This document shows, one piece after another, positions 50,501-64,000 of a stretch of 64,000 bases of DNA. Source of the DNA: Limonium bicolor (lineage: Eukaryota; Streptophyta; Magnoliopsida; Caryophyllales; Plumbaginaceae); assembly GCA_023374045.1 (NCBI GenBank), contig CM041776.1, positions 480,693,925 to 480,757,924 of the forward strand, given 5' to 3'. The first letter of the stretch is position 1. Every line of letters begins with the position of its first letter. The notes below the pieces were generated by a model. It ran no database searches, was not told where the DNA came from, and was given only the letters and a program-made list of their open reading frames with translations. The position numbers were made by a program, and so were the translations under genes.

Positions 50501-53500
50501 GCATATACTTATATAACCTAAGAAATTTATAGAATCTTAATTATAATTATTAAATAAATATAAGATCCAAAAAGGTAGTTGAACCTTACATAAAATAATA
50601 AAAATTTAAAAAATATATATATATAATTAAAGAAGGAAATTATATAGGTAAGGAATATTCTGAACAACATAACCTTACATAGAATAACTAGTATATTAAA
50701 TACGAGTTTGTTATTTAAGTCTACTACTACCAATACAAACAAGCTCATGACCAAAATACGCTAGCTATTTGTGTCTATTCTCTTGTATATATGTTGGGTT
50801 AGTCAAAAGCAACCAGTGACTTCTATTTTAGTTGGAGCGTAACCCATTTTTCTTTAGAAAAAAAAGAAAAGAAAAAAAGAAATAGAGCCCAATTGACTCT
50901 TTTCTCTAAATTAAACCCTATTTGGCGAACGAGAATACATGCTCCTGCGCCTCCTCTTCATTTGGGTCCCACAGATCACATGTGAGCTTAAAATCTTCAT
51001 ATTTGATATTGGACAAACTATAACACTTTAGCATCATCCATGTAAAGTTTCATCAATTTTGGACAACATTTAAGCATGTTTAAAGTTGAATTACGAAAAA
51101 CACAAGGGTATATTGTGAATTACGAAAGAAAACAGGGGTATATCGTGAATTTTCTCTTTAATTTATTACTCATCTTCCAAACCCTTACTACACCGCCTCT
51201 TGTGTCCCCTCCAGAATTTTCTCATCTCCTAATTTCTCTCCTTTCTTCATTAAACCAAAAGCGACGCTCTCACTTGCACTTCCAGCTTTCTTGCCCGTTC
51301 TTCCACCAAAAGTTCTACGATTTACAGAAGGCATTCTACCGTGGGCGGTGCCGCGTAGAGATAGATATGGACATGCTGACTTGGCAGTCCCAGTCAGCAG
51401 CTGACTGGACTGTTTTGCTGACTGGGCTGCCTTTTTATTATAATAACTTTAAATTATTGTAACTTTTAAATATAAGTCCAAAATAAAAAAAAAATTATTA
51501 TTGTTCATCTAAATTCAAGCTCTTTAAAACCAGACCAGACATGGATATGTTTTGACAACTTTGAAAAAAATTATTTTTACATGTAAATGACATACTCTAA
51601 ATCATAATATAATTCATTAATTTTGAGATATGATTCATTAAAATTGATATTATGATTCAACTAATAAGTGGTGAATTAGATAACAAACTTTAGAAAAAAT
51701 CATTATTTTTTGTAGTGTATTATTATTGTATAGTGTATTTCAAACCTTATATGGTGAATCATGTATTTTTCTTACGTACCAAATATTGTTTTGTATTGTA
51801 TTATTGTTTAAAATTTTTATTATTACATGTATATGATGATACACTAAAATCATAATATGATTCATTAGTTTTGATATTATAATTCATTAAAATTAATATT
51901 ATGATTCATTAATTAATAAGTGATAAATTAGATAACAAACTTCAGAACTGATAAAAATCATTTTTGTTTTGTAGTGTATTATTATTATTTATGGTGTATT
52001 TTAAACCTTATATAGTGAATCGTGTATTTTTCATACATACCAAATATTGTTTTGCATTGTTATTGCGTAAAAGTATTTATTTTTATATGTTTGTGATGAT
52101 ACACTAAAATAAGATATGATTCATTAATTTTGATATTATGATTCATTAAAATTGATATTATGATTTATTAACTAATAAATGGTGAATTAGATAACAAACT
52201 TCGGAACCGATAAAATTATTATTGTTTTTGTAATGTATTATTATTGTTTTGTGGTGTATTATTATCATTATTATTATTTATATGATGTGTTTTAAGTCAT
52301 GTGGTACATTCCGTTAGCCACGCCGTTTGCGTTCTTAACTGACTTATTATCTCCTCCTGTGAAGATCAACATTTCCTGGTAGTGTAGGTACTCATTCTGG
52401 GAGTTTCATCCCGTTCATTGCACATTAATGTGTCCACATTAGGCATCTGCTTAGCCATGGACAGGCTGGGTCACCGTTCCAGCTAACATGTTTATCCCTG
52501 AGGATCCTTAAGACGTATACGATGTCTTTACATTATAGTTAGTGCACTTCGCACCTCCTGACTCTTAAGCATTTCGTTGAAAGGAATTCACTAATTCCTT
52601 TAGTCTCGTTAACTTAACTGAGTCCCTTAACTTTAACCATACATGGTAATCCTTAGCTCTTGTTTGATATACTGCTGACCGTAGTACGGAGTCGACTACT
52701 TCCCGTGTTTCGGACTCTACTTGTATACATATGTGGGGCACCATACTGATACATTGCTACTTACCCAACTAACCCATAAGTAGGTATGTCAGGCCCACAA
52801 GCTCCTATCGGAGTGCGGTTGTCCCACATTTCAGTTGGTACACTCGTAGTGTCCGTCACACGCCTAGGTGAAGTATTCTGTTGTCAACTCCCTTATATTG
52901 TCCCGTGACAATATTCATTCCATGCTTCTCGAACTTAATCGAGGAAAGTTTATCCATTGTTGAATTCTTATCAATTGCCCTTGGTTTTACTGGTTTGGTT
53001 TAGAAGAAGGTTAGAAATAAATATTGGTTTGAAAGAAAATCTGATTTTGAAAGGAAAGAGTTTGAATAAATCTGGGTTGAAAGAAAAATTCTCATGGTTT
53101 TACAATTCCTTCTTGCCTTAACCAAATCTAGCTTCTTGCTGACTGGTGTACTTCCAACTACAAAGGTCAGGCTGTTAAGCCCTTCCATGGTTATAACGAT
53201 CACATTTAACTTCGTGGTACTTTACTAAGTACTTTGGAGTGGTTATAAATTTCCCGAACAGCCCTGTTATAGCAGCACTTGCTATGGAAAGTGCGCCATG
53301 CTAACTGGCTATCGGTTTAACACATACCGGTTGTGGTATTGTTTTTACCCGCACTGTCAACAGGGCCTTGTTGGCCCTCACTGATCTTACTGTCTTGATA
53401 ATAACTCCTCTAGGTGACTTCTCACTGTCTTCACATGATAATCATCAACTAGGGTGTTTCCCATTCTGGAGACCCCCTTTTCTTTTGTATTGTTTCATCT

Positions 53501-56500
53501 TCGTAGCCCGTTCCACGTATTTGTCGTGGTTACTGAGACTTGTCTCTTGTTTGGGCACTACGTTGTAGTTCCTTTGTCGGTTGGTATACCGTTGGTGTAT
53601 CATTTGGCAACTATGGTTCCGTAGACACTCGTCTCGGGTTTCATTAATCCACTTCTTGCCTTTTGCACGGTTGGTGCGTTGCAAGCTGGTTATCCTCGAC
53701 TGCTCAGCAAGTCGACCCAGGTTGCCGGAAATTCTATTCTCCTATACACAAGATTCTTCATTCTTCGCTATTACATGCGGTTAACATTGTTCAGATGGAA
53801 AACCGTCTCCGGGATTCCCACTCTTCGGGATCTACCGTATGACGGGTTCTCCGTACCTTAGTGGTATTCAATAACAGCCAGATCGGGTGTTCCCGAGTAA
53901 GAGAGGACTTTCATCTCTCTGGCGTTGTTTCCCCAAGTTATATACAGGGATTGTGGAGGGTGGGATGGATATTGTAGGTTTCCAGTACACGCTGGTAATT
54001 CCTAACTAGCGTATCTCTCACACTATCACTCAACCCTTAACCCCAAGTACTAAAATCCTAACTCGGTACTTCCTAAGCTCGGTAATTCAGTCATCAGAGT
54101 GATACTTCGCTATGATACCACTTTTTGTAACACCCCATCCAACAACAAACACATAACAACAATTTGCAGCGGAAAATATACTACTTCACATTACTTAACT
54201 CGTTGGTGTTACACCCGTTAACCACCCACGTGGCTAACAAGGCTATTACATAAACATTGTACCGGTCTGATGGACTAGATTCCCGAGCGACTACACATTA
54301 CTGACCCTTCCATTAACAATAGGAACAACATACACCTTCCAACTGTACCGAGTATTCACAAACTAATGCCGATAACATTTCGGTCTTACTACACCTACAG
54401 TATATATACAATTGAATGATTACCCATGTTCAACGACTACCCCGTCCTACTCTCGAACGGCTTCCAGCTCCTTGTACCTGAAATAGGAAAAGAAGAGAAA
54501 GGGTGGCCCCCAAGGGCTCAGCACCTTTGCTGGTATGGTAATCCCGCACCCACATGCTACCGGGCCACGCACAACTAATTGTCGTCTTAGCATGTGATTG
54601 ATTTTATTTGAATCATGCGTGTAACTTAAAACACACAACACGAAACATTCCGCCTCAAAGGGCTCAACAACAGTTAACATATCCATACTTGATAGGTCAC
54701 TCATGGTGTTCATTACCCCTAGAGTGTTTCTCCTCTAATGGAGCTACTTCCTTAATAGACGACACTTACCCGTTATTCGGGTTATCCTTAAACGCCTCTT
54801 ATCACAAACTGGGATTCATATCCATGATCCACATACTCCACATCTTACAACATATAACATGCAACACATAACAACACTTTCACGTTTCAACGTGCACATA
54901 ATAACATCGCAATAGAAATTGCATTACATCAACAACACATAACATAACGGGAACGGTTCTCTTAGGAACCGACCCAAACATAGTTAATTCACTGGTGAGC
55001 CTAGAGAATGATGTCACCCTCATGGTAAGCTCGTTATACAACAACAACAACACTCATTACCGTCCTAATAGTCGGACGAGTAACTTAAGTTAAGATGGTT
55101 CGGGTTTGGTGGCCCGAACACACCACACAAACACATGTTCCCCCTAAACCGATCATAAGTCAGAATAGCTAAGCTTTGGAGTAAGCTAATGGGAGATCAT
55201 AACCCGTGAGGGAAACAACCGTAACAGAGAGAAGGGTAAGGCTAAGAAGGATACCCACTCCCAAACAACGCGCGACCGCCGGCCTAACCGGATTCCTCTC
55301 CACTGTTAGTACATACTTACTTTTAGATATTAGTTAAAACCCCACTATGGAGTCTATCACATCTACACACCATACAGTATTACAACTGGGTTAAACACAC
55401 AAGGGAGATCCCTTCATTCACATACACATATCACACAATTAACACACGCATAGCCGTGGTTAGAACGTCCCATGGTTCGGGTCATTTACTCCGAATACCG
55501 AACTCTCATGTGATCCTAGACTCAGTTAACTAAGGTTAACACTTCCAAGATTAGATGGTATCGGAGTTGAACACGCCACATAAATGAATTACTGTAAACT
55601 CATTACATGTTTTATCTTACAACGTGGCAAACATACAGAAAAACACATTGGCATACAAGCCGGTGTATCCGGTAGGACACAGGTTGCAAGAAAACCATAC
55701 CTGTCCCGGAGTCCACTTTACCACGTCCACTTATGTTCCTCGAGCAATTCTCGAACTACTGATAACATTACATGTACTTTTATTAATATCGGGGTAGCAT
55801 GATCATTTAATGTCTAATGCTTATAACTTCTCCCCGTTAACTTAGTTACACAGCTTTACATTTTAACTTGTTTTACTTTTACATTTTGATACAACTTTTC
55901 CCTCACCAAATTGTCATTATAACTCACTTAACATGTCCTTAACAATCTTATAACATCACTACTTAATAACCCCCATCATCCTATAACCTTAAACCATGTT
56001 TTGGTCCGACCGACCTTACCGACCGACCCTACACAAGGTCGGTCCATTCCAGAACACATTACCGTTGAAATTTTCTACTCCGACCGACCTTGTAAGTTCG
56101 GTCGCATGTTCGGTCCATTCCCGAGAGTTTCTTCCCTTTGAAAATCCAGGCCCGACCGAACTTGCCAAGTCCGGTCCCATGTCGGTCGATTCCAGAAACT
56201 TAATTCGTACACAAAATACAAGCCCGACCGACCTTGCAAGTCCGGTCCCCAAGGTCGGTCCATTCCAGAAACCAATTCTCGCAGGGTAAACTGGGCTCGA
56301 CCGACCTTGGCAAGTTCGGTCGCAAGGTCGGTCTGCTCCAGACCCTTATTTTCCATTGCCCATTTAACTCCAAACTTCACCTCATATATCCTAATATGTC
56401 CTAACCTCATTGGGCACTTCAAACACATATTTAACCATGTACTAAATTCCTTAAATCACCCACCAAAACTATCTTTATCATTCCACAAACTCCTTACAAA

Positions 56501-59500
56501 ATCTCTTAATACTTGTACATTTTTCATTTGGTTTTCTAAGTGGTTTTCACCTATAATGACCACTATACCAAGATGTTTCCTCTACACCTTAGCATCATTT
56601 CCCAACATCTTTTCTTACTACTAAATCTCCTTTTCCACATCTTACCTAAACATCATTTATTCCTTGAATATCAACATTACCTAAACCTTAAACAAACTTC
56701 TCCAAGACTTTAATACATTCCTCAAACACTCATTGAATTCCTAGAACTTCCAAGATAATACCTAAATCCTTGTATCACTCTAAATCACCTTAATACATGC
56801 TTTCTTCCTTAGTAAAGCATTTGTTCACCTTTAACATTTCCTAGTTCACCCAAAACTTATTTAAAACACTTAGGAATTCTTACACATTTTCCAAATTTTG
56901 CCATAGCTTCTCTTGTATATTCTCTTATCCAAACACTTAGGTTTTTACCTTATTCCATTCAAGAACACCTAAAATCAATTAAGGACTTCCTCACACACAT
57001 AACTTCACCAAATTTACACTACATCACAATATAGTGCATAAACTTAATTGCTTGGCACTTAGGCCCTTAAATAACATGGCTCTTAGGCCCTTAAATAACA
57101 TAAACCTTAAACACTGAATTTCCCACATAAATAATGCCTTTGACCTGCAAATACACCCAACAATACATATGCCCTTAATAAACTCCATGAGTGCATTTTA
57201 CTAGCTCATTTACCATTGGCTCCTTAGGTATTTTATTAAGCAAATCAAGCTCATTTTCCTAAGGTATTTAAACTACATTGAGATGGTTTGTTTACCTCTT
57301 TTTTCTCACAAACTTCTTTCTTGTTTCCTTGACTAAATTGGCAAGGCTTATGGTTGCTTGTCAACTTCTAAACATTATACAAATAATGTAATGAGTATAC
57401 AAGCTTTAAGCTTCATCTCATTGTAAACCCTAGTTACATATATTATCTTAACACATTAAGGTAGTTGTTTTACCTTTGGAATTGGAAGAGAGCTTGAATA
57501 AGTATCAAGAGAGGACTCCTCCTAGCCCTTGCAAGGTTCAAATGGAGCTAAAACAAGCAAGGTAAAGACACCATTGTGAGGTGAATTTTCGGACAACACA
57601 AAACATGAAGGAAACATCATTTTTCTTTGAGTTTCCTTACCTTGAAGCAAAGGAGAACAATAATATGTGAAAAGGTGAGCTCGAGCTCCTCCCATGGTGA
57701 TTCCTCTTGGCACCGAAATGGAGCTCTTGGGATTTTGAAAGGATAGAATTGAAGAGCTTGATGAGAGGAAGAGAATGGTGGTCTTAGAATTTAATTTGGC
57801 CAAATGAGCTAGGAGATACAAGTGGTCAAAGATGGAAATAATGGTGGTGTTGGTGTTGCTATAGCAAACCGTGAATGGAGAGCAAGAAGAGATAGAAGAG
57901 AGGTTGAAGACGTGTGGGATGAAGAGAATGAGAGAATGGAGATTGCTTTTGCTTTTAGAAGATATTTATACCTTAAAGCAAATAGTAACCATTAGTCATC
58001 ATTTGTTACTTAATAAACTAACATGTTTGGTGACTCATTACTACAAAAACCGGCCCCCATTAGTAGTCTAGGGGTATGATAGTCTTTATTGACCAATTTA
58101 ATTACTTATAACAACATATGTTACAAACTAGCTTATTTTAGTTACTATTCACTAAATAAGGCACATAGATGTGAAATTTTTTATTTCCCATTGATATAGA
58201 CTTCCAAATGTGATACTATATAGTACACATGTTAATTAAAGAGTAATGATGGACATTTAGCCACTCAAAACTCATTTACAAGACCATTTTTCAAAAACGT
58301 GCTTTAAGACTCCTTAAAGCACTTTTTGTGTTTTAACTTGTTTTCAAGCTTGGTTTTCTTTGGTAATTGATTTAATATGTTCATTAACATATTTATAAGG
58401 TATAGGTATGACCATTAGGTCTTATACAAATTTATCCCAAGCTTAGAGCACATTTTTGGTCTTATTGACTTTAAGGTATTTCTTATGTTTTGTTTGGTTT
58501 AACTGTCTACCAAAGTTTCCTAAGGACTTAATTAGCCTTATTAAATCATAATTGAATGTCGTTAAGTCTTGGTAGGCTCTTTGGGTCCTAACCAAGTTCA
58601 CTCCTAGCTTAGAGCATATTTTGCTCAAACTGTATCTTAGTGCTTTATTGCATTTACTATGGTTTAAATTGTTCACTGATGTCTCTAAGGCACTTTTTAG
58701 CCTTTACATACCATAGTTTAGTATTTAAACCATATATCAGGGTTTGGGGTATTTCAAACGGGGTCGGTGGTTAGCATGGTAGTTAGACTTTGAATTACTT
58801 ATGCATTTGAATGAGATGTAAGACCAAATATGTTATCGGCATCCGTAAATTGTAGACTCGGTATAGTAAAGTAATGAGTTGAGTTTGTATTTGTGTTGAG
58901 CACTCGGTTGTTCCAGTTCATCAGACCGTTACGGTATGCAAGAAAGGCCTGGTTAGCCACATGGGTGGCTAAGGGCGTTGTTTCACCCCTCGTTGTAATT
59001 AGAGTTCCGCTGCGAGAGTAAGAGCAATTAGAAATAGTTTAAGAGGTAATGACGAGATTAACGGTTGGGGTGTTACAAAAATGGTATCAGAGCGAAGTAT
59101 CGCTCTGATGACTGGAAATACCGAGCTTAGGAAATACCGAGTTAGGAATTAGAGACTTAGGGCTAAGGGTTGAGTGGTAGCGTGAGAGATGCGCAAGTTA
59201 GGAACTTCCAGTATGATCTGGATACCTACAATACCAAACCCGCCCTCCACAACCCTCGTATTAAAGGCTCGGGAAAGAACGCCACAGAGACGGGGAAACC
59301 CAATCTGGCAGCTGTTAAATATTCCTACATGAACAAGAACCTGTCATACGGTAGATCCCGAGGACCGGGAATCCTGGAGATGAATCCCGCTGGAATGACT
59401 ATAACTGCACATAATGGCGGGAGAATGAGACATCCTAATCAAAGGAGACCGGAATCTGTGGCAGCTTGGGGCGACATGCTTAGCAGTCGCGAGAACCTGG

Positions 59501-62500
59501 CTGGCCGAGTACAAGCAGGAAAGTAAGCACCAACAGTGCAACAAGGCGGATTCGTGAGTAGTAACAAAAACTGGGACACATCCCTACGAACCGCTATAGT
59601 TAAAGAATACCACAAACGGTATATTAACCGACTAAGAATCTAGTCAGGAGTAGATACACCCCCCCTGCCACACCCAAAGAGGTTGCAATACTTAACTAAT
59701 ATAGCTTAGACAGCTACGAGCATAACTACGGGATATACCCGAATAGGACTACAGAAGTAGTGCCTAAATGACTTTAACCTCGGTAACCACAGTAAAGACG
59801 TGGGAACGAGCAACGAGGTAGAACAAAGAACTAAGTAATTAAGGAACTCCGAGAGTGGGGAAGCACCTGAATGAATGACAGTCACGTCAAGATGAATGAG
59901 AAGCAGCTCTAAGGAGCAGTTATCCAACTAAAGGATCAAAGGAAGAGCCGACAAGGCTACCAAATACAATGTGAACAATACCGTGACCGGTATGAGTTAA
60001 CCTAAAAACCGCCTGTACCGCGCACTTGCCACGGCAAGTGCAGTAAGAACGGAACTATTAAAAGGAGCTTTGACAAGCGACCAGTACTTGGCAAGTACCA
60101 AGATGGTGAGAGAAGCCAATATGGAAGACAACCCTAAGAATCTTGAAATGGAAATTTGGAAAGGCCTAACGGCCTAACCACTTTATTGAAGAGCATACCA
60201 GTCGGTGAGAAGCGAGATCTGGTAAGAAGCAACCGGCATTGAAATGCCGTGAAGATTTTATTTTCAAAACTCAAAATTTTCTTCAAACGCAAAATTTTCC
60301 AAAAAACCCCTAAATTTTTAAAACCCAAACCAGAGAACCACGGTAAGTTATCATAAGACGATATAAGAGGAGTCGGCGACAGAGTACTTCACCTAGGCGT
60401 GTGACCGACACTACAAGTGTACACAAACGAGACATGGAACGACCGCACTCCGAAGGAGCTTGCGGGCCTGACAGACCAGTTAAGAGTTAGTTCGGTAAGT
60501 GGTAACGTATCAATAAGATACTCCATGTATGTACGCAAGTAGAGTATGGAACACGGGAAGTAGTCGGCTCCATACTTCGGACCATAAGATAAGTTCAAAC
60601 CACAACTGTTGGATACCATAAATGATCAAGGAGAAGAACCCAGTAAGGTGACGGACCCAGGGATATAACATTAAGAAGTGCGAGAAGCATAGAGAAATGA
60701 GCAAAGACATTGGATATGTCTTAGAAATCAAGGAGGAAATACCTAATAACTGGAATGAATACCAGCGTGAGCAATATGGCAAATGCCTAAAATGAACACA
60801 TTAATGTTTGATAAATGGGATAGAATTCCCACAGCATACCCCACTGAAGATAATAACGACCTGACCAAGAAGGTAAAGGAAAGTACCAATGATCTACCCA
60901 ATAACGGGAGATTTCATAACCCTAAACGGGATAGTCAAGTATATAACCGCAGGGCGGAGTAAGAAAGTGAACATACCCATAAGCACGAGCCAGATGTAAT
61001 GGCGCAACTCAATAACACCCAGGAGCAATCCATGAAGGGTGCCGGAATCAACAGTAGTTGAACGAAACATCGTGTTGAGAACACAAGTGTTAAAGCGAAC
61101 ACTCGGGTAGAACCCGAAGGGATCCCACGTAACACGGGATACCCTAAATTGCCAGAGGGCATGGATCAATGTCAAGATACTAGAAAAGGACCTTCCATGT
61201 ACGGAAGTGTGGTGAGACAACCATATCAAGAGCCCAGTAATATCTTCTAAACCATTTAATGGCATACGGAGAAGGGGAAACCTGTTTAAACAGCCGAACA
61301 AAGCATGGCTCGAGGCAAGGTGGCTTGTAAGCCGGTAAACCAACTACCATTCATAGATTTAAACATTGCAAAACTTGTGCATAAAGGCATAAAAAGGAAT
61401 TGTGGAGAACGAACCACTACCCTAGAGTGAGGGATACCACTTGTTATTGTGGGGCCTAGGGAGTGGAAAATGCGTGAATCCTCCAGAGAAAGGCTACCAC
61501 CTAAGTATGTAATATGAAACCGCTAGAGCAGCGTGGTGAAACTTGAGCATGTGTTTATTGCCAAGGAGTAATTTGAACAGAGATAGTATGTAGGAGGGCT
61601 TTGATAGCAGTGGAAGGAAACCGACAGAGTAATCAGATGAGTAGTAAACACTGTATGTGTGCAATATGAATTGAAGAGTAAACAATGCGCAATAAGCGTA
61701 TCACATAAGTGATTTACTGCCAAGAGTTTACGCCTCTGCACTCTGTAGGACTGAGTGTTTTGGTATTGCTCTTGGCCAGTAATGATCTTGTGGGATAGCT
61801 AGGAACTTGAGAAATGTCAACGAAGCCCGTTGAGCGAGAATCTAGAGAAATAACCGTGCGGCCGTTGGCCAAAGATGCACGGAGAATATGGGTCGTAACC
61901 CACAGGTCCTAGGACCGATGTATGGTAAATGTAGAGTAGTATGAATGAAGAATTCTTGTACAGAAACAAGCAAACAAACATAATTCAGAAGAAACTATTA
62001 AACGAGGAAGCACTACATACTAAGTAGTAGCTTGACCTCAACCGACAATAAGTCGGGATAAGTAGGTGAATAATGACGAAGGTATACAATGCTATATGAA
62101 ATAGATTTCCAGAGAACTGGAGAGAAAATCTATAACTCATCGAATTCGCATTCGGTAAGAGATACCAAGCGATGATTGAGAAACCTTTATTTCCAAGACA
62201 AAAAGGAATAAAAGGGGACTGAATAATACATTGAGAATATCAAAAGGGCGAATTAAGCTCTAGTCATCAGGTCACGCAGCAGAAGCTAGTGGCCCGTAAT
62301 TCAAAGGTTAAGAATACCTGGCAACAGGAGTAAATGGCTAATCATAAACGCCTTGAAGCCTTAGAGGCTAGAACCGAACCCGGTTATGAGTTAATTAACC
62401 GCATCGAAGTTAAAACACTTCATGATGCTGGAATTAGTGAACTAATGTTCAGTGATAACATATGGTCTGTTACGCGGGCGTAACCCCTTTTAAGGGGGGT

Positions 62501-64000
62501 AGGGCGAGAAACCGCTTAGAGTATGTTTTACGTATAGGTGCGTAAACTACTATGTGCATGGCACAAAAGAAATTATTTTGATGATTGGAACTCATGTTAC
62601 ATAAACATGTGTACCCATTCATCATGTAAGTATGAGTATTGTGCATGAGAGATGCAAGTAATGTGTATATAATAAATATTAAAAGATGAGTAGAGAAACT
62701 CCTAGGGAATGAGAATCCCCTATAGTATATGTCTATTGAGATTAGACATGAGATATTATGAGTATGAATCGGTATGAAACCGGTGTATAACCTAGTAGGA
62801 AGTGATTTTCCCTAGGTAATTTTAGTTGAGAATGATTGATGGAGTGAGTTCCTTCCTTTGGAGTTGTATGCTATATGTTTAAATTGAATAACGATTTGAG
62901 AAAATAAGTCATGAGTTGCTTAGGTAAAGTAAGCAAGTAAATGGATAATGACGGATGACCTAAGTTCTAGGAATTAGAGATAAATTAAAATGGATTGTTT
63001 TATGAATATGACTAGAAAGAGTAAAAGATAGAAAATGAAAATGTTTGACTATCTGATTGTTTGAAACTGACGTGGGAGGTGGAACTTGATCTGCTAGCGA
63101 TCAAGGGAAACTGAACACAAATTGGGGTGGAAGGATAGTTCAACACTGATGCTGATCACATCAAGGTAGGATGATTCTCGAAGCTCCATATAAGTGGTCA
63201 CAATAATCACGCTAAGAAAAGAGGCAACTACCATAAATTGGATTTGGAGTTGTGTGATGTTTTAAAAAGAATTTTCAAATGGAATTTACAAAATATTTTT
63301 CTTTAAGTATGAAGATGGAAATGAAAATTGGTTTTGAAACCGCTATCACCCGCTGATGGCTGTGGCCTTAAGTCTTGATGACCGGTAGAACGATGGGCGT
63401 GTTAGTTTTGAAACTATTGCACCGTACGTGCGGCGGTCCTAAGTGACCGGTTGGGGCGGTGACAGTGTGTGATTTTTCCAAAGGCAGCGGGGGGGAGAGT
63501 ACCCTGAGACGATCCTGTGTTGAGTGAGTCACTAGAGTGCCTGAGGATATGTATATGTGTAACGTTTTGATCAGAACCGAAGGAACCGTGGACCAGAGAA
63601 AGTAAGTGCCCAGTTGTCATGAAACAGCCGTGGACCAGAGAGCGTAAGTGTCCAACGTGACCGGTACCTGAGGGATCAGTAGCGTACTACTCTATATGGA
63701 TTCGAGGACTGTAGTGCCTTCTTGTCTTCGGACTGATTCCATGGAGAGAGTACAAAGAGTATTTTTGATTGCTTTACATGCTGTGATATATGTATGGTAT
63801 GTGTAGTGTGAAATGAGACCGACTTGTGGAGTCTGTAAGGTTATACGTGTATTATAACCTTGGTATAGCGTGCCCATGAGAGTAACGATTTTAGATTCAC
63901 CAACTTTGGGGGCAAAGTTCCTTAAGGGGGGTAGATTTTAATACCCCGGACCTTAAAATGGTGATTAAATTACTCTAATATGATTATTAAAGGCCTAATG

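Overview
The window is repeat-dominated plant nuclear DNA, almost certainly from a eudicot. The evidence is chromovirus (Ty3/Gypsy, Tekay/Del-like) and Ty1/Copia retrotransposons with initiator-tRNA-Met primer sites, a CACTA DNA transposon end, hAT-like debris, and one ordinary two-exon plant gene, NRT3/NAR2, a partner protein of high-affinity nitrate transporters. The species cannot be told from sequence alone. A 500-N scaffold gap lies at 8651-9150.

Layout. 1-7588: a non-coding, LARD-like Gypsy derivative on the minus strand (element A: LTR part plus internal domain), followed by pieces of related LTRs. 7589-8650: the 5' end of a CACTA element with palindromic subterminal repeats, running into the gap. 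9151-9570: a hAT-like terminus. 9571-35974: a large plus-strand chromovirus (element E), truncated at its 5' end. Its order is gag, an AlkB/ALKBH1-like 2-oxoglutarate dioxygenase domain, protease, RT, RNase H, integrase with chromodomain, then a 4.06-kb 3' LTR. Two later insertions split it. Element C (11645-24128, minus strand, TSD TTAAA) is a 12.5-kb chromovirus with 4.2-kb LTRs and no gag, sitting in the last codons of the AlkB domain. Element F (25256-29178, TSD ATAGC) is a 3.9-kb solo LTR sitting in the RT.

35975-42110 is the only gene-like stretch. It holds hAT-like debris, SINE-like duplicated tails, NRT3 (39617-40697, minus) and a 130-bp tandem duplication. 42111-47595 is a Copia element (minus, TSD TTTAG) with all domains recognisable but frameshifted. 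47601-51566 is mostly unassigned AT-rich DNA. 51567-52301 is a three-copy tandem repeat with a unit near 250 bp. 52302-58756 is a truncated minus-strand element (B) with a 4.6-kb LTR. 58757-64000 is a plus-strand LARD-like element (D) with PBS, 4.86-kb non-coding internal domain, PPT and the start of its 3' LTR.

How the parts relate. A, B and D have no coding domains but share LTR ends (TGAAATACCCC...GGGGTGTTACA), PBS and PPT style with the coding element E, so an E-like chromovirus plausibly mobilised them. The main novelty candidates are: (1) the AlkB-like domain joined in phase to a chromovirus gag; (2) four short intron-like segments in the gag-AlkB-PR part; (3) a hairpin-plus-polypurine module present twice in each of four elements, with covarying stems; (4) arrays of short hairpins in the long LTRs whose two arms change together between elements. 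Many coding regions are broken by single-base indels, which could be decay or residual long-read assembly error.
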